The notes under the pieces are model-generated. The model had not been told where the DNA came from. It worked only from the letters and a program-made list of their open reading frames with translations, and did not search any database. A program made the translations under genes and the position numbers. A stretch of 64,000 nt of DNA, from assembly GCA_963082875.1 (NCBI GenBank), contig OY720097.1, positions 13,524,501 through 13,588,500 of the forward strand. The letters run 5' to 3'. How positions within the stretch are numbered: the first letter of the stretch is position 1; the number at the start of each line of letters is the position of its first letter. Of the stretch, positions 53,877-64,000 are shown one piece after another. Origin of the DNA: Corella eumyota (Eukaryota > Chordata > Ascidiacea > Phlebobranchia > Corellidae).

Positions 53877-55078
53877 ATGACAACGTTTGAAGAGCAGCCC
53901 ACCAATCAGAGCACAGCATTGTATACAAACGCATGCGGTTGTCTTAATGGCGGTACTTGTGTGGATATCGAAGAACAAGTTTGCGAGTAAGATTAAATAT
54001 ATTTTTTAAGTTCATTCTATAACTAGTTTTTAGGTCTTTATAATAACGTTATTCTTGTTTTAATTTTATCCGTTTTTTTTTAATTTTTTTTTGCAAATAA
54101 TTTGCAATTTAATACAACTTTGTTTTGTAGTTAATTATTTCAAAAAGTATTTTTATTTCAAATTAGCCCAATTCCTCTTTTAATTTTTCTGTTTTGTTTG
54201 TGAATATTTATGTAAAAACAAAACTAGTTGTTTGCACACTTTAACGAAATTAATTTGTTTCAGGTGTCTAAGTGCTTTCGAAGGTAAAAGATGTGAGGAA
54301 ACTTATATTGATTTCAGTCAAGCAAAGGATCAAAGTCAGGGTGTGAATCCTGAGCTAATTGTTGGCATTTCTGTTGCGGCCCTTATGGTTACAATCATGG
54401 TGGTCACGGGTTACGCCGTATGGAGGTTAGTAGTCATAGAGTGATTCATTCTTTATACAAACATAATTATATAATTCTAAAATGTCTTGCCAAAATGTTA
54501 TGATTTGATCATAATTTGGGAAATTTTATTACTTAAAGAAAAAAACTGAGCCATTTTGTTTTTTTCTTTTAATTTTTCTATAATTTTTACATTAAATCTA
54601 ACGTTTAGTGTGTTGTTTAATTTACAGAAAATGTACAAAGTTAAAGGAGAAAAGACGGTGGGTAAAATGGCAGGAAAGTCGATCCCAGTCAAAAGCGACC
54701 ATCGAAGGATTTACGATTGTAGAACCTACCCCAGATCCAACTAAATCCGAAGATATCAAGTTTAACTTTAAGCTCATCGACTCGATACGAAAGGGTAGTG
54801 TTTTTTCGATTAAAAACGAGAAAAACGAAAGTTCGAATAATATGAACAGAAAGTCTTCAGCAAATGAGATTGAGTGGATTCGTACAGTCCCTTATGGGTC
54901 TTTAAACAAGACTGCTAACCATCCTGAATTAACCTATTCAAACTCCCAGCCTATTCATTATATTAGAACAGGTTATAACACTAATCCTTCCAAGATGCGA
55001 GCCTTTTCTTTATCCGAGTATATTCACCCTAATAAAATGACCCCGCCGTCGTTTCCAGCTACCATTGAGGATGTCTAA
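53877..55078 (+). CDS. Single-EGF transmembrane ligand, ErbB-ligand type (paralogue 1)
   Basis: Three exons: 53877-53986, 54264-54425, 54628-55078; 240 residues. The start MTTFEEQPTNQSTALYTNA has no signal peptide. A six-Cys EGF domain follows at once: CGCLNGGTC, then CECLSAFEGKRC. A short stalk (EETYIDFSQAKDQ) precedes a membrane helix (about residues 60-84, PELIVGISVAALMV...). A strongly basic juxtamembrane segment (KCTKLKEKRRWVKW) follows, then a cytoplasmic tail of about 140 residues. The intron falls between Cys4 and Cys5 (phase 2), with Cys5, Cys6 and the helix on one exon. This is the layout known for ErbB/EGFR ligand genes. Without a signal peptide the helix would act as a reverse signal-anchor, as proposed for some neuregulin forms. 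Receptor and shedding are inference. A convergent paralogue lies at 58117-59857. Confidence 0.8.
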
Positions 55079-58000
55079 ACTACATGAAAGTCGGTAAAAC
55101 GAAGTTTACGAATCGATGATCAACTCCACGCATCAAGTGCAGCGTCATTGTGCAATAGCATTTTAAAAAAAATTTAAAGCTGGTCAAGAGAATTTACCTA
55201 GAGTTCCCGTTTTAGCTAAATTGTTCCAAGAAAATGTTCCTTATAAGTATATTACAATACGTTTTGGCTATTTATTATTTGTTTAAAAACGTTTTAAATT
55301 TTTTTCCCGAAAACTATCAGGGTGTTTTGTTAGCTTTAGGTAATATACATCTGCAAAGCTTCTCATCCTTCATTTTCATTTTTTCTTGTTTGCTATTTAT
55401 TGCTTCTCGTATTTAAAAAACATATAAAATGTAAACGTAGAGTAATGTACTAAAAAGCCGTACTACTGAGTGTATTTTATATTTATTTGTTTTTTAATAC
55501 ACGTACACCTATTCTCACATTTTTTTGTTTTTACACTTAATTCATTTATAATATAGCACACGCTTTAAAATATTAACGAATTTTTTGGTTTACATTAAAT
55601 GATTGAAGTAGTAAAAACTTTTCTAGTCTTATGAGTAAAAATTATAAAATTGTATAAAAATCTATTTGATGACATTGGTTCAAAATACTACAAATTATTT
55701 TACGCTTTAAAAGTTTGGTTATAACTATGTCTATTAAGGTAAAATTTTGTTAAATATAGGTTTGTTTTGAGTGGAAAAATATTTAATAAAATGGCTAACT
55801 AAAAAAATGAGCGAAATTTTACACAAGATGTCAGGAGTAAGCAACGTTTAAGTTTTCAGATTGCGTCAAATCATTGTTACATGTACACGCACTGATAAAA
55901 AAATACCATGGTGTATTAAAAATAATTTTAAATGTTAAAAAATTAAATTTATTGTAAGTTGATAAATTGAAGTATAGTATTAATAAAAATTAAAAGTATA
56001 GTATTAATAAAAATATTTGTTTAAATGGTTTATGTTTAAAGATTTTCTTTTACAGTCCGTTGGCTTTACTTTGTTGCGGTTGTGATTTGTTTTATACATT
56101 TTTGTGTAGGCCTATTAAAAGTTATCCTCTATTTGGAATGACTATAAAGGTATTCCCAATAAAAGCTTTTTGTTTTAAATATAACTTATAAATAAATAGT
56201 TTTATTTTAATCAAATATATATAATCGTGAATACTTTTTGAAATATAATACCTTATATTTTGTTGATAACCATTTACAATGACAACTTAACTTTCATATA
56301 AACTTAACAACAACATTCATATATGTATTAACAAAAACTTTTTTGCAAACTACATTAAGCAAAATCATTATAAACACTTAAATATAAAACTAAACTAAAT
56401 ATAAAACTAAAAAAATATGAAAAAAATGTTATTTGTATATTTTAAAAGCTTAAGTGTAGATGTAAAAGAGATTGTTACGCTTATTTGTTTTGCTTCATTT
56501 ATGGTGATATGTTTATTATTTGGATTAGGAATATTTTGCGTTTGACAAGTATTGGTATACCCCAGGCTTTCTTATGAACAGATCGACTGTCTAGTACTAT
56601 AGGAGTCTAAATAATAAGGTTTAAACTTAAGTATTTTAAAATTCTTTACAATTTTTAGATTTTGTTTTTGTTAATATCATAATTTACCTGATTGTTTTTC
56701 ATTTGAAATAAAATAAATTTAATTGTTGTAATTTATTTTACAAAAAATAAATAATTTTATTAAAAAAATAACATAAAATTATATCTTTTTAAATAATAAA
56801 ATTTTTGGCAATTTATAACTTTTTTGTAATAATAAAAAAATTTTGAATTATTTAAACTTGTAAAACAATAACACAAAATTTTAAATTCTTTGTTTTTTAT
56901 ATTTAAAAAAGGTTTAAATTTATTTAAAGAAAATAGATTTGTTTGTACATTTGTAAAAATAGTGTTTGAATTCAATTAGAGTATAAATTTTGTGTTTTAA
57001 TTTATTTTTCTTAGTTTAATTGTTATTTTTTCGCTTAGACGTATAAATATTTGCATGATTTTTTTCTGTTACAAAAAAAGATTACAGAAAGGTTTGTAAT
57101 TTAAATATAGAAAGATTGCAAAAATATTAGTATTTAAAAATAGATTCTGAAAATTGCCAATATTAGAACCAAGACGGTTTTAAAACAACACTTTTACACT
57201 AAACCTAACAAAAATTTATTATTTTTTCTTAAAACAAATATAATTATTATCCTCTGGACAAACAGTTTGTAAAAACAATAAACTAATTATGGTAAAGTGG
57301 AAACAAAAATGCCGGTTAAAATGTTCTTATAAATTGTTATAATTTAATTAAATAAGCATTTCAAGTAAAGTTAAAACCAAGCTAACCACTTTATTTCTTT
57401 TATATTTACTGTTAGCCGAAAAAAAACATAAAATTTAATCTTAAAAATTAATTTATCTTTTAAAAGATAATGTCACTTAAAATAAAAGTATTTTTAGATA
57501 TAACTATTACCCATAAAATCTTTTTTTACCGCCATTTTGAAACAGTTTATTTGATCATCATAGAAAACACAAATTTTTACAAAAAAATAAAAAATTACAT
57601 TGAAAGTTAAAAAAAAGTAAAATATTTTTTTTTAAATCTTAAGCTAGCACTTTGGCAAACTTTGGATAATGCTTTATCAGTTATTAAAACATTAACACAA
57701 CAAAAGTAATATATAGATGTCTAATTTTCTTTTTAATTTTTATGTTAGATAAAACAGAGTGATTTAAAGGTAATTTTAATTTATTTTTGAAAGAACAAAG
57801 TGAAGTTCATAGACCTACAGTAATTTAATATTTTGCGCATTCCGTAAAGATAATGTGCCTTAATGTGTTTATTTTTTACAGATGTAAAACTTATTTTAGG
57901 TAACGCGTAATGTAGCTTGCTTTAAGCGTGTTATGTCTGTTTATGATATTCTCGATAAAACTCCTGTAATTATTACCAACTATTCAGATTGAACGCTAGT

Positions 58001-58116
58001 CAACAGGCGATAACGTCACTCACTCGCCGATCCAGGGAGAATGAACCTTGTCTTCATCACTTCGTCCGTGGGTATACATGACAGCCGATTTTGCCATCAG
58101 GCCTCTGATTATTTAT
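55079..58116. other. Spacer between the convergent EGF-ligand paralogues
   Basis: About 3 kb of very AT-rich DNA where the two genes meet tail to tail. AATAAA motifs are frequent (for example near 55787), so poly(A) sites cannot be fixed. Open frames such as that at 56760-56975 (-) are Lys/Phe/Asn-rich by composition and not credible genes. Confidence 0.5.
55970..56014 (+). repeat. 22-bp direct repeat, two copies
   Basis: Two adjacent copies of a unit with core AGTATAGTATTAATAAAAAT in non-coding sequence. Confidence 0.75.
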
Positions 58117-59857
58117 TTAACGGCTTAAGCCAAGCGAACGCTTTCGCCGTGGAGGTTGTATCCGGCTTAAAATAGTTACATCGGTTGTTTTTCGGGTTTC
58201 TGACATGATTTTTTCAACGTTGGCAAATGTCGCCTGCTCCAAGTTATTGATGTGGCGTCGCGTTTCGATGTTTTCTTCAAAGCAAATCACGACTGTGGCC
58301 TTGGATTGACGACGTTCGTTTGGACGTCGAGCTGGGATGGTATTTTTTGACTCTACAGGATACTGTTGATCAGATTTACATCTAAATGCTGTGGTTGGGT
58401 CGTTTTCATTTATAGGCCACTCATAGAGTCGTTGGTCGATACCATATTTGTTCATTTTTTTCTTATTTTTTTTCTTCTTGGTACATCGCCTTTAAAAATC
58501 GAAAATAAAATTTAAAACAAAAAACACAATATCTTCACAAATAGGTAAACAATCAAAATATATTGTCATATTCTAACTTAAAGCATATTTTCATATTTGT
58601 TTCTTACATTTTGAAAAAATATTTTAAAAATTAACTTTGTTAATGTAATGTGTTATCAATTGTTTTAAAATACTTGACCCATTATGTAAAAAATATTATG
58701 TTGAAAAATAAATACTGATGCATTTGTTAAAATACGCAAAAAGGGCGTTTAACCCAGACTATTAGTCATATATAAAAATCCCGACCACCTTAGGTGATTT
58801 CATAATTTTTCATAACACTAAACATTACTAATATTTAACATAATTAGTTAAGGTTAATTGGCACAACCACCTTATTGTTTTTATGCTAAAATTAAATCAT
58901 TGCTTTAATGATTTCAGATTATTTTATGATTAAACTCTATGTTTGTTAAAAAAAATACATCAATTAAGAAAAAAATATGACAAAATAAAAAATAATTACC
59001 TGTATATTATATATAAACATGCTAGAAAAATTGTCGTTACAAATGAAGTTACAATCACCACAACCATAATGTTTATTTCACTTTCGTTTGGCTCTTTTGA
59101 TTTGTGACTAAAATCAAGGAAATCTATTTGAGTTTCTTGACATCTATCTCCTTGAAAACCGCTTGGACATCTATTCGTATATAAAATAAACATATTACAT
59201 ATAAACGTAAAAAAATGATTAAAAGTACCTGGTTTAGTAAATATATATTTTAGACAACAGTATTTAAATATAAAAAAATATATTTTATTCCAACTTCGTT
59301 TTATTTCCAAGAAAATTTTAGGAATTATATTTAGAAGAGTATTCAACTTTTGAAAAATATTAACATTATTTTAGAATATCATTCAATTTTTTTGTCTTTT
59401 AACAAAACATATGTAATTTGTTCAAAAACTAAAAGACGCATTTTTCAAAACAAATGCTGGCAGACAATTTTTAATTTGATTTTTGTGGTTTTATTTGAAA
59501 AAAATTATTAAAAGTTTTTACTCGCATATAACTTCTTCGTAGGCAACACACGATCCCCCGTTTAAACATCCGCAAGAATTCCCGTATCCTACATCTGAAC
59601 TCTGTTAAAAACAAACAAAAAATAAAAACTTCAGGTAGCAATTTAAAACTTGTGGTAGTTTATAAAAACATAACTATAAACAATCTTAATATAAACCTAA
59701 TTTAAAAAGATAAGTTGCCTATTATATTACATAACGAGTACAACATTTTTCTTTATATTATCTGTCTTCGTATTTCTATAATAAAGTGCTTTTGAATATT
59801 AATATTAAATCACAAAAAATTTAAGACTTTTAATTTATTCTTTGAACTTACATCCAT
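58117..59857 (-). CDS. Single-EGF transmembrane ligand, ErbB-ligand type (paralogue 2)
   Basis: Four exons on the minus strand: 59857-59852 (only ATG GAT), 59601-59522, 59170-59000, 58489-58117; 209 residues. No signal peptide (MDSSDVGYGNS). The EGF domain reads CGCLNGGSC ... ICECPSGFQGDRC, then the stalk QETQIDFLDFSHKSKEPNES, a membrane helix (INIMVVVIVTSFVTTIFLAC), a basic segment (RRCTKKKKNKKK) and a cytoplasmic tail of about 115 residues. Intron positions and phases inside the EGF domain and after the helix match paralogue 1 exactly, as does the ETxIDF stalk, so the two genes share an ancestor. The cytoplasmic tails are unalike. An AATAAA overlaps the stop codon (58117-58112). The two-codon first exon is unusual but has good splice sites. 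Confidence 0.78.
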
Positions 59858-60674
59858 TTTGTTTTGTGTTCACACCTGCAACGCTTATTTCGAGTTAAAA
59901 CATACGCAATTATATTTCGAAACTGGGATAGCTCAGACATCCCTTCGCCCTTATATTAGAGAAAGGTTTTGGTAAAAGTAATATTTATGCGCACATATGA
60001 GCCCGTGACGAATCGATGTTGGACGAAATACGATGATGAATCCTGACCGTTAAGCGAATTTTGAAAAATAACTTGTACTTGAATTTACTTAATCGCAAGT
60101 GTTTATTTGGTTTTCGGATTAAGTTTGTTTCTAGAAAGGTCGTGTTTTTTAGGGTAAGTCCAAGTTGCCTCTAATTGCATTATTCTTTTTTTAACTGTTA
60201 TGCTTGTCAGCCGTTGTCGGCAAAACATGCTTGTGGTTCTTTTTTGTCGGGTATTTTTAGTTTGTTTATGTTCTTATGGGTAGCAATTTTGAGTTAAGCC
60301 TATGAAGTTCGAAATTCTAACCGCCATTATCAATGTCATCGCAATATTTTGAAACGTGATACTTTTTTACGTGGGCAATGTGGGCTTACATTTTGTTAAG
60401 TCATATTGTAAAGTTTAAAGCAATTTTTCAAGGACTAAGAATTGTTTTTTACTTTAAATTGCCCCCAAATTGATGTTGTTGACAACTGGGAAAGTTAGCT
60501 TAGATCATCGGATTTTTGTAATTTGGATTTTGTTCCAAATAAGGATGGAAAATAACATCCTCCGCGCTTTCCTTGAAGCCTACCCTAGTTTACACACCAC
60601 TTTACTTTCACAAAAAATAACAAAATTTTGATAATTGATATTTCATGTTATAAAGGTTAAGAAGAATGATATCT
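59858..60674. other. Spacer upstream of paralogue 2
   Basis: Contains the putative 5' end of the EGF paralogue 2 transcript: an acceptor-like GTTGCAG ends at 59876 on the minus strand, about 18 bases before the ATG. No other feature recognised. Confidence 0.5.
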
Positions 60675-60863
60675 TTATTGCAACGCTGGGAACCGATTAA
60701 AGTTGTTTTTTTTGTATCCCCCGTTTCTTTGAACTTTTTCTTGATAAAACAAATATACAATTAATACCAGGAAACACTTTATTAAAACGGAAACGAGAAT
60801 CAGGCCCAAGATCTCTAGTCGCCCTATTTGGTACATTGTACCACTTCCGTACCCCACCGGCAT
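60675..60863 (-). CDS. Candidate 62-residue single-pass membrane microprotein
   Basis: A short frame on the minus strand with ATG in an acceptable context (GGCAAATGC). It has a short polar N-terminus (MPVGYGSGTMYQIGR), one strong hydrophobic span (about residues 17-39, LEILGLILVSVLIKCFLVLI), then a basic Asn-rich tail. Such organisation is unlike the random Lys/Phe/Asn-rich frames around it, and its base composition is higher in GC. I recognise no family. It could instead be an exon of a longer gene, or chance. There is no visible intron or poly(A) evidence. Confidence 0.35.
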   Translation of the reverse strand: MPVGYGSGTMYQIGRLEILGLILVSVLIKCFLVLIVYLFYQEKVQRNGGYKKNNFNRFPALQ

Positions 60864-61678
60864 TTGCCTTTATTTTTATAACATGATTACGTTTTGAAAG
60901 CTTTTGGCTGTGTTTAGCATGCTTTTTACATATTTTAAGTTAATTAATTCTTGCTTATTTACGTACGCAATTCTTGCCCCTTGCACATCATTTTTTATCT
61001 CCTTTTCTGTAATTGTGATATAAGTAAATAGCAGCCAAATTTTACTATCGCTCTGTATAGATTAAAAAAAGCAAGTGTAACGTTTTGTAAAGTTTTTTAT
61101 ACCTTTTTATTGTGGGTTGCCTAACGCGCTTGTTGCGTTGCAGACCTTGATTAATTATTTAGTAATTGTATCTTTTTGGGCCAGTGTAATCAAGCAAAGT
61201 CACGCGACACTGTTGAGCTGTTGAGCTATTGGCTTATTGCTTTTATTTGGGCAGTTCTGACAGTAGCGCTTGGCGTATAGGTGTGTTTTTAAATTTTTTT
61301 GTACCTTCGCTAAGTATAACGCCATATTTCTATTGTATTATATTTCTAAGATCTTTTAGCTGTAGTTTTATATTTTATCAGTAAATTGTAAGTTTGGATT
61401 TTGGACTAAAACTAGTATCAAATTAGCATTCAGTTTTTCTCTTTACAGTTAGTTTGGTAACACGAGTTGAAGTAGTTTTTTTTTAATGCCTTAATTAGTA
61501 TTTAGAAATCGCCTTTAAAGTTTATCTAACGAAATATAAAAAAATTTAAATTTTTTAGTTAAATAGTTACAATCAATTAATATCAGAAATTTATATCGTT
61601 TTTAGAGAAATTTCCCATTACAACAAATTTGTCGTGCTTTAAATTGTCAAGTTAAAAGAATTTGTAAAACTTAAAGAA
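60864..61678. other. Non-coding spacer
   Basis: AT-rich, nothing recognised. It may hold the promoters of the microprotein (-) and of the candidate gene at 61679 (+). Confidence 0.45.
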
Positions 61679-63027
61679 ATGGAGGTTATAGTGGAAACAA
61701 ATAAACTTGAGTATTGGATTGGTAAGTCAGTATTTAGAAGTATTTTAAATTTTATCTTAAATTTTAAAAGTAATATAAGGAAACTCTAAAAATATTGGTA
61801 TGATTTTTTTCCTGGTACACATTGAAAATGTGAAATAACATAGCCACAGCGTGGCGCACTGGGGTACACAATAAAAAGCAAAACACTCGGTGGAAAAAAA
61901 TTATAAAATGAGTATTTTGTGCACAAATGAATATGCATATATCAAAACGTTTTCTTATCTGTATAAAATTTGTTTATGTTATTTTTTTTTGTTTATAGTA
62001 TAAAATTTAAAATATTATAATGACGTTTGTAAATTTTTGCACATACAAAATCTTCATCTAACTTGTTGTTTTTATTTATAACTTTAATGGATAATATAAA
62101 ATTAAATATTTTTCTGTCAGATATTTTGGTTGTTATAAACACTTTATCACATAAAAAATAATGTTGCATTTTAATAGGAATAGTGGAGGCACATAGAAAT
62201 ATGGTGTACAACCACAAAAAGACAAATATCAAAAGTCAAAACTATCTGATTCAGGTAAAAATATAAATACTATTACTAACTTAAACCCACATCGAAATAA
62301 AATAATATTCATATCGCCAGAATAAGATTAAAATCTAATTTATTTTTTAATTATTGGTTTAGGTAAAGTAAGTTAAAAGTATTTTTTTCCATAAATATCT
62401 TTCTTATTTTGTTGTCGATCTTATTAACTGTATAAGGTTACTGGGGATTGGGTAAAAAGATGAGCCGACAGATTATAATTTAATATAAATTCTGATTCAT
62501 AAGATTTGTCTCCTAAACAGATCTAACTCATTGTTTTCCTTGCAATCATAAGTAACCTCCGTCTGTATGTTATAAGTTAAAGAGTATGTCATCAATTTAC
62601 AGTCTGAAAGTTTTCACCTCAAAAACGACGCAAATTTAACTGTATGTTACAACTTTTAATAGACATACATAGATAAAAAAAGAAAAAGGTCATTATTGCG
62701 CAAAACAAATTAATATTTAAAAAAATCTATTTTTAGTGTTTCTGGTTACCTAAGTCGTGATATGTTTCAGCAGATATGTTTTTGTCGCTTTTAGGGACAA
62801 AACAATATTCTAAATGTTATTTAGTATTACAGTTATTTAAATCTTAAGCTTTATGGCAACCAATACACCCCGCCCCGGTTGTTTTAATAATTATAGACGC
62901 ACAAAAGGTCACTGGATAACTTTACAAAACAATTAAGTGTAAACTTATGTTTTGGTATAAATTTCATCGCAGATGCCAATAAACAATTTCAAAAAAGTCC
63001 GAAATTGTGTTGAGAATCGCGTTGTGG
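61679..63027 (+). CDS. Weak candidate gene, three short exons, 3' end not found
   Basis: ATG in strong context (AAAGAAATGG) opens MEVIVETNKLEYWIG to a consensus donor (ATTG|GTAAGT). Exons 61679-61721, 62178-62254 and 62973-63027 have GT-AG borders and matching phases (1, 0, 1). The second reads GIVEAHRNMVYNHKKTNIK and the third MPINNFKKVRNCVENRVV. No domain is recognised and I could not find a convincing next exon. A site at 63850/63851 would end the frame after five more codons. It could be the start of a gene that continues beyond the window, or a chance assembly. Confidence 0.3.
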
Positions 63028-63989
63028 GTGAGTTAATGTGTTTGACACAGATGACCCGAAGCCCGGAAATCAAGTGACGCGCCCAAACTATATTTACAAA
63101 AATTACCAACGATTGCACTTTGTTAATTTAAAAAATTTGGCAAAACGCTTCTTAAAATAAACATCGTTTTATTCATTGAACATAAATAATCAATTGATTC
63201 ACGTTACAAACTGGATTGTGATTCGCTTTGCATAAACAAATTATGCCGCATTCTGCCTTAGGCTATTTAGTCATCGCTATTTTACGACGGTATCTAAGCA
63301 TTATATTAAGTTGTATGCATAGGTTAATGAACTTAGGTTGTAAAAAAGATATAAATTTGGATTCAATTCTGAAAACTGAACGATTTTATCTGCGTCTGTA
63401 TAGTATAAGCTTACCGGCGTCGAAAAATGACGATCTTTGTATGTAATAGTAGTTCAGATTTTTTACGTAATGTCGTTATGTCGGAATAACAGCACTCGTC
63501 TTTTGAAAGTGGTTAAGTTTACATGTTTCTGCTTTGAAATAAACGCTTGAAATGTTTTACTTGGGTCGACTGTGTTAGCAACGTAAAACTATATGGCATG
63601 ATGTAATTAACCTAAATACGTGTAGAATTTGTTTCTGTTGTGTAGAAAAAAGGCCGAGTTTGTATCAAAAAGTAAATAAATTTTTGTTAATTGTAATCTA
63701 ATCAAAAGTAAGTCAAAACTTTTAAAGTCATATGAGCATGATGTTTATATAACAGTCATGTGCCTTCATTTAGGTGAAAAGCATTAGACTGTTCAGTACT
63801 ACGTAAAAGGCGAGAAAAGGGGAATTTAGGGGTATTTTTCTACAGTAGCGTTACGAAACTAGACATAAATATGAAATTTAACCTATATAAAAGCGTACAT
63901 ATAAAAACTACCTCGAGTTAAGTTAGTCCGTTTTTCTAAAAATTCTGCATCAAACAAAGTGTTATATACTTATAAATACAGTTAGCGTA
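63028..63989. other. Spacer and putative promoter near the right edge
   Basis: No convincing exon. The open frame at 63228-63446 has no acceptable start context or recognisable similarity. A TATA box at 63884-63892 ends the region. Confidence 0.45.
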
Positions 63990-64000
63990 ATGGCAATATT
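63884..64000 (+). promoter_or_regulatory. TATA box and possible start of a gene leaving the window
   Basis: TATATAAAA at 63884-63892 is the best TATA box seen in the window. About 100 bases downstream, ATG GCA at 63990-63995 has a reasonable context (GCGTAATGG) and begins a frame that runs off the edge. The spacing fits a TATA promoter with a short 5' UTR of about 75 bases. What the gene encodes cannot be seen. Confidence 0.4.

Overview
The window looks like a chordate genome of the ascidian (sea squirt) type, most likely genus Ciona. The DNA is AT-rich, introns are mostly 0.1-2 kb and GT-AG, and genes are close together. The recognisable genes (Pecanex, an NDR kinase, SHANK, ErbB-ligand-like factors) are animal genes with one copy each where vertebrates have several. 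A tRNA-derived composite SINE occurs three times and a small inverted-repeat element once. Genus is inference; exon models were built by eye from splice signals and reading phase. No retroviral, LTR or other capsid-bearing element was seen.

Layout, left to right. (1) 1-2195, +: last six exons of a Pecanex homologue. (2) 2937-3851, +: intronless seven-helix receptor-like gene. (3) 4485-17236, -: a giant surface protein of about 3,908 residues: signal peptide, three C-type-lectin domains (CTLDs) with Thr-rich linkers, a stalk of about 124 copies of a 24-residue Thr-rich repeat in a single 9.3 kb exon, one membrane helix and a short basic tail. Its CTLD block arose by recent tandem duplication. 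(4) 18331-22447, +: NDR1/2 (STK38) kinase, 9 exons, 460 residues. (5) 24056-44993, +: SHANK scaffold, 30 exons, 1,562 residues, with SPN, ankyrin, SH3, PDZ, proline-rich and SAM regions, plus a likely internal alternative start exon at 41440. (6) 46675-51463, +: a 226-residue protein ending in an AMPK-beta-type glycogen-binding module (CBM48) but lacking the AMPK subunit-binding tail, with two alternative N-termini that both look N-myristoylated. (7) 53877-55078, + and 58117-59857, -: convergent paralogues encoding small single-EGF transmembrane proteins without signal peptides, with the exon split of ErbB ligands. (8) 60675-63027: a possible 62-residue membrane microprotein and a weak three-exon candidate. 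(9) 63884-64000: a TATA box and ATG suggest another gene leaving the right edge.

The genes do not form an operon or single pathway. Common themes are cell-surface and membrane-proximal signalling (lectin-mucin, 7TM, EGF ligands, SHANK, NDR). The most novel parts are the lectin-mucin, the CBM48-only protein and the inverted pair of EGF ligands.
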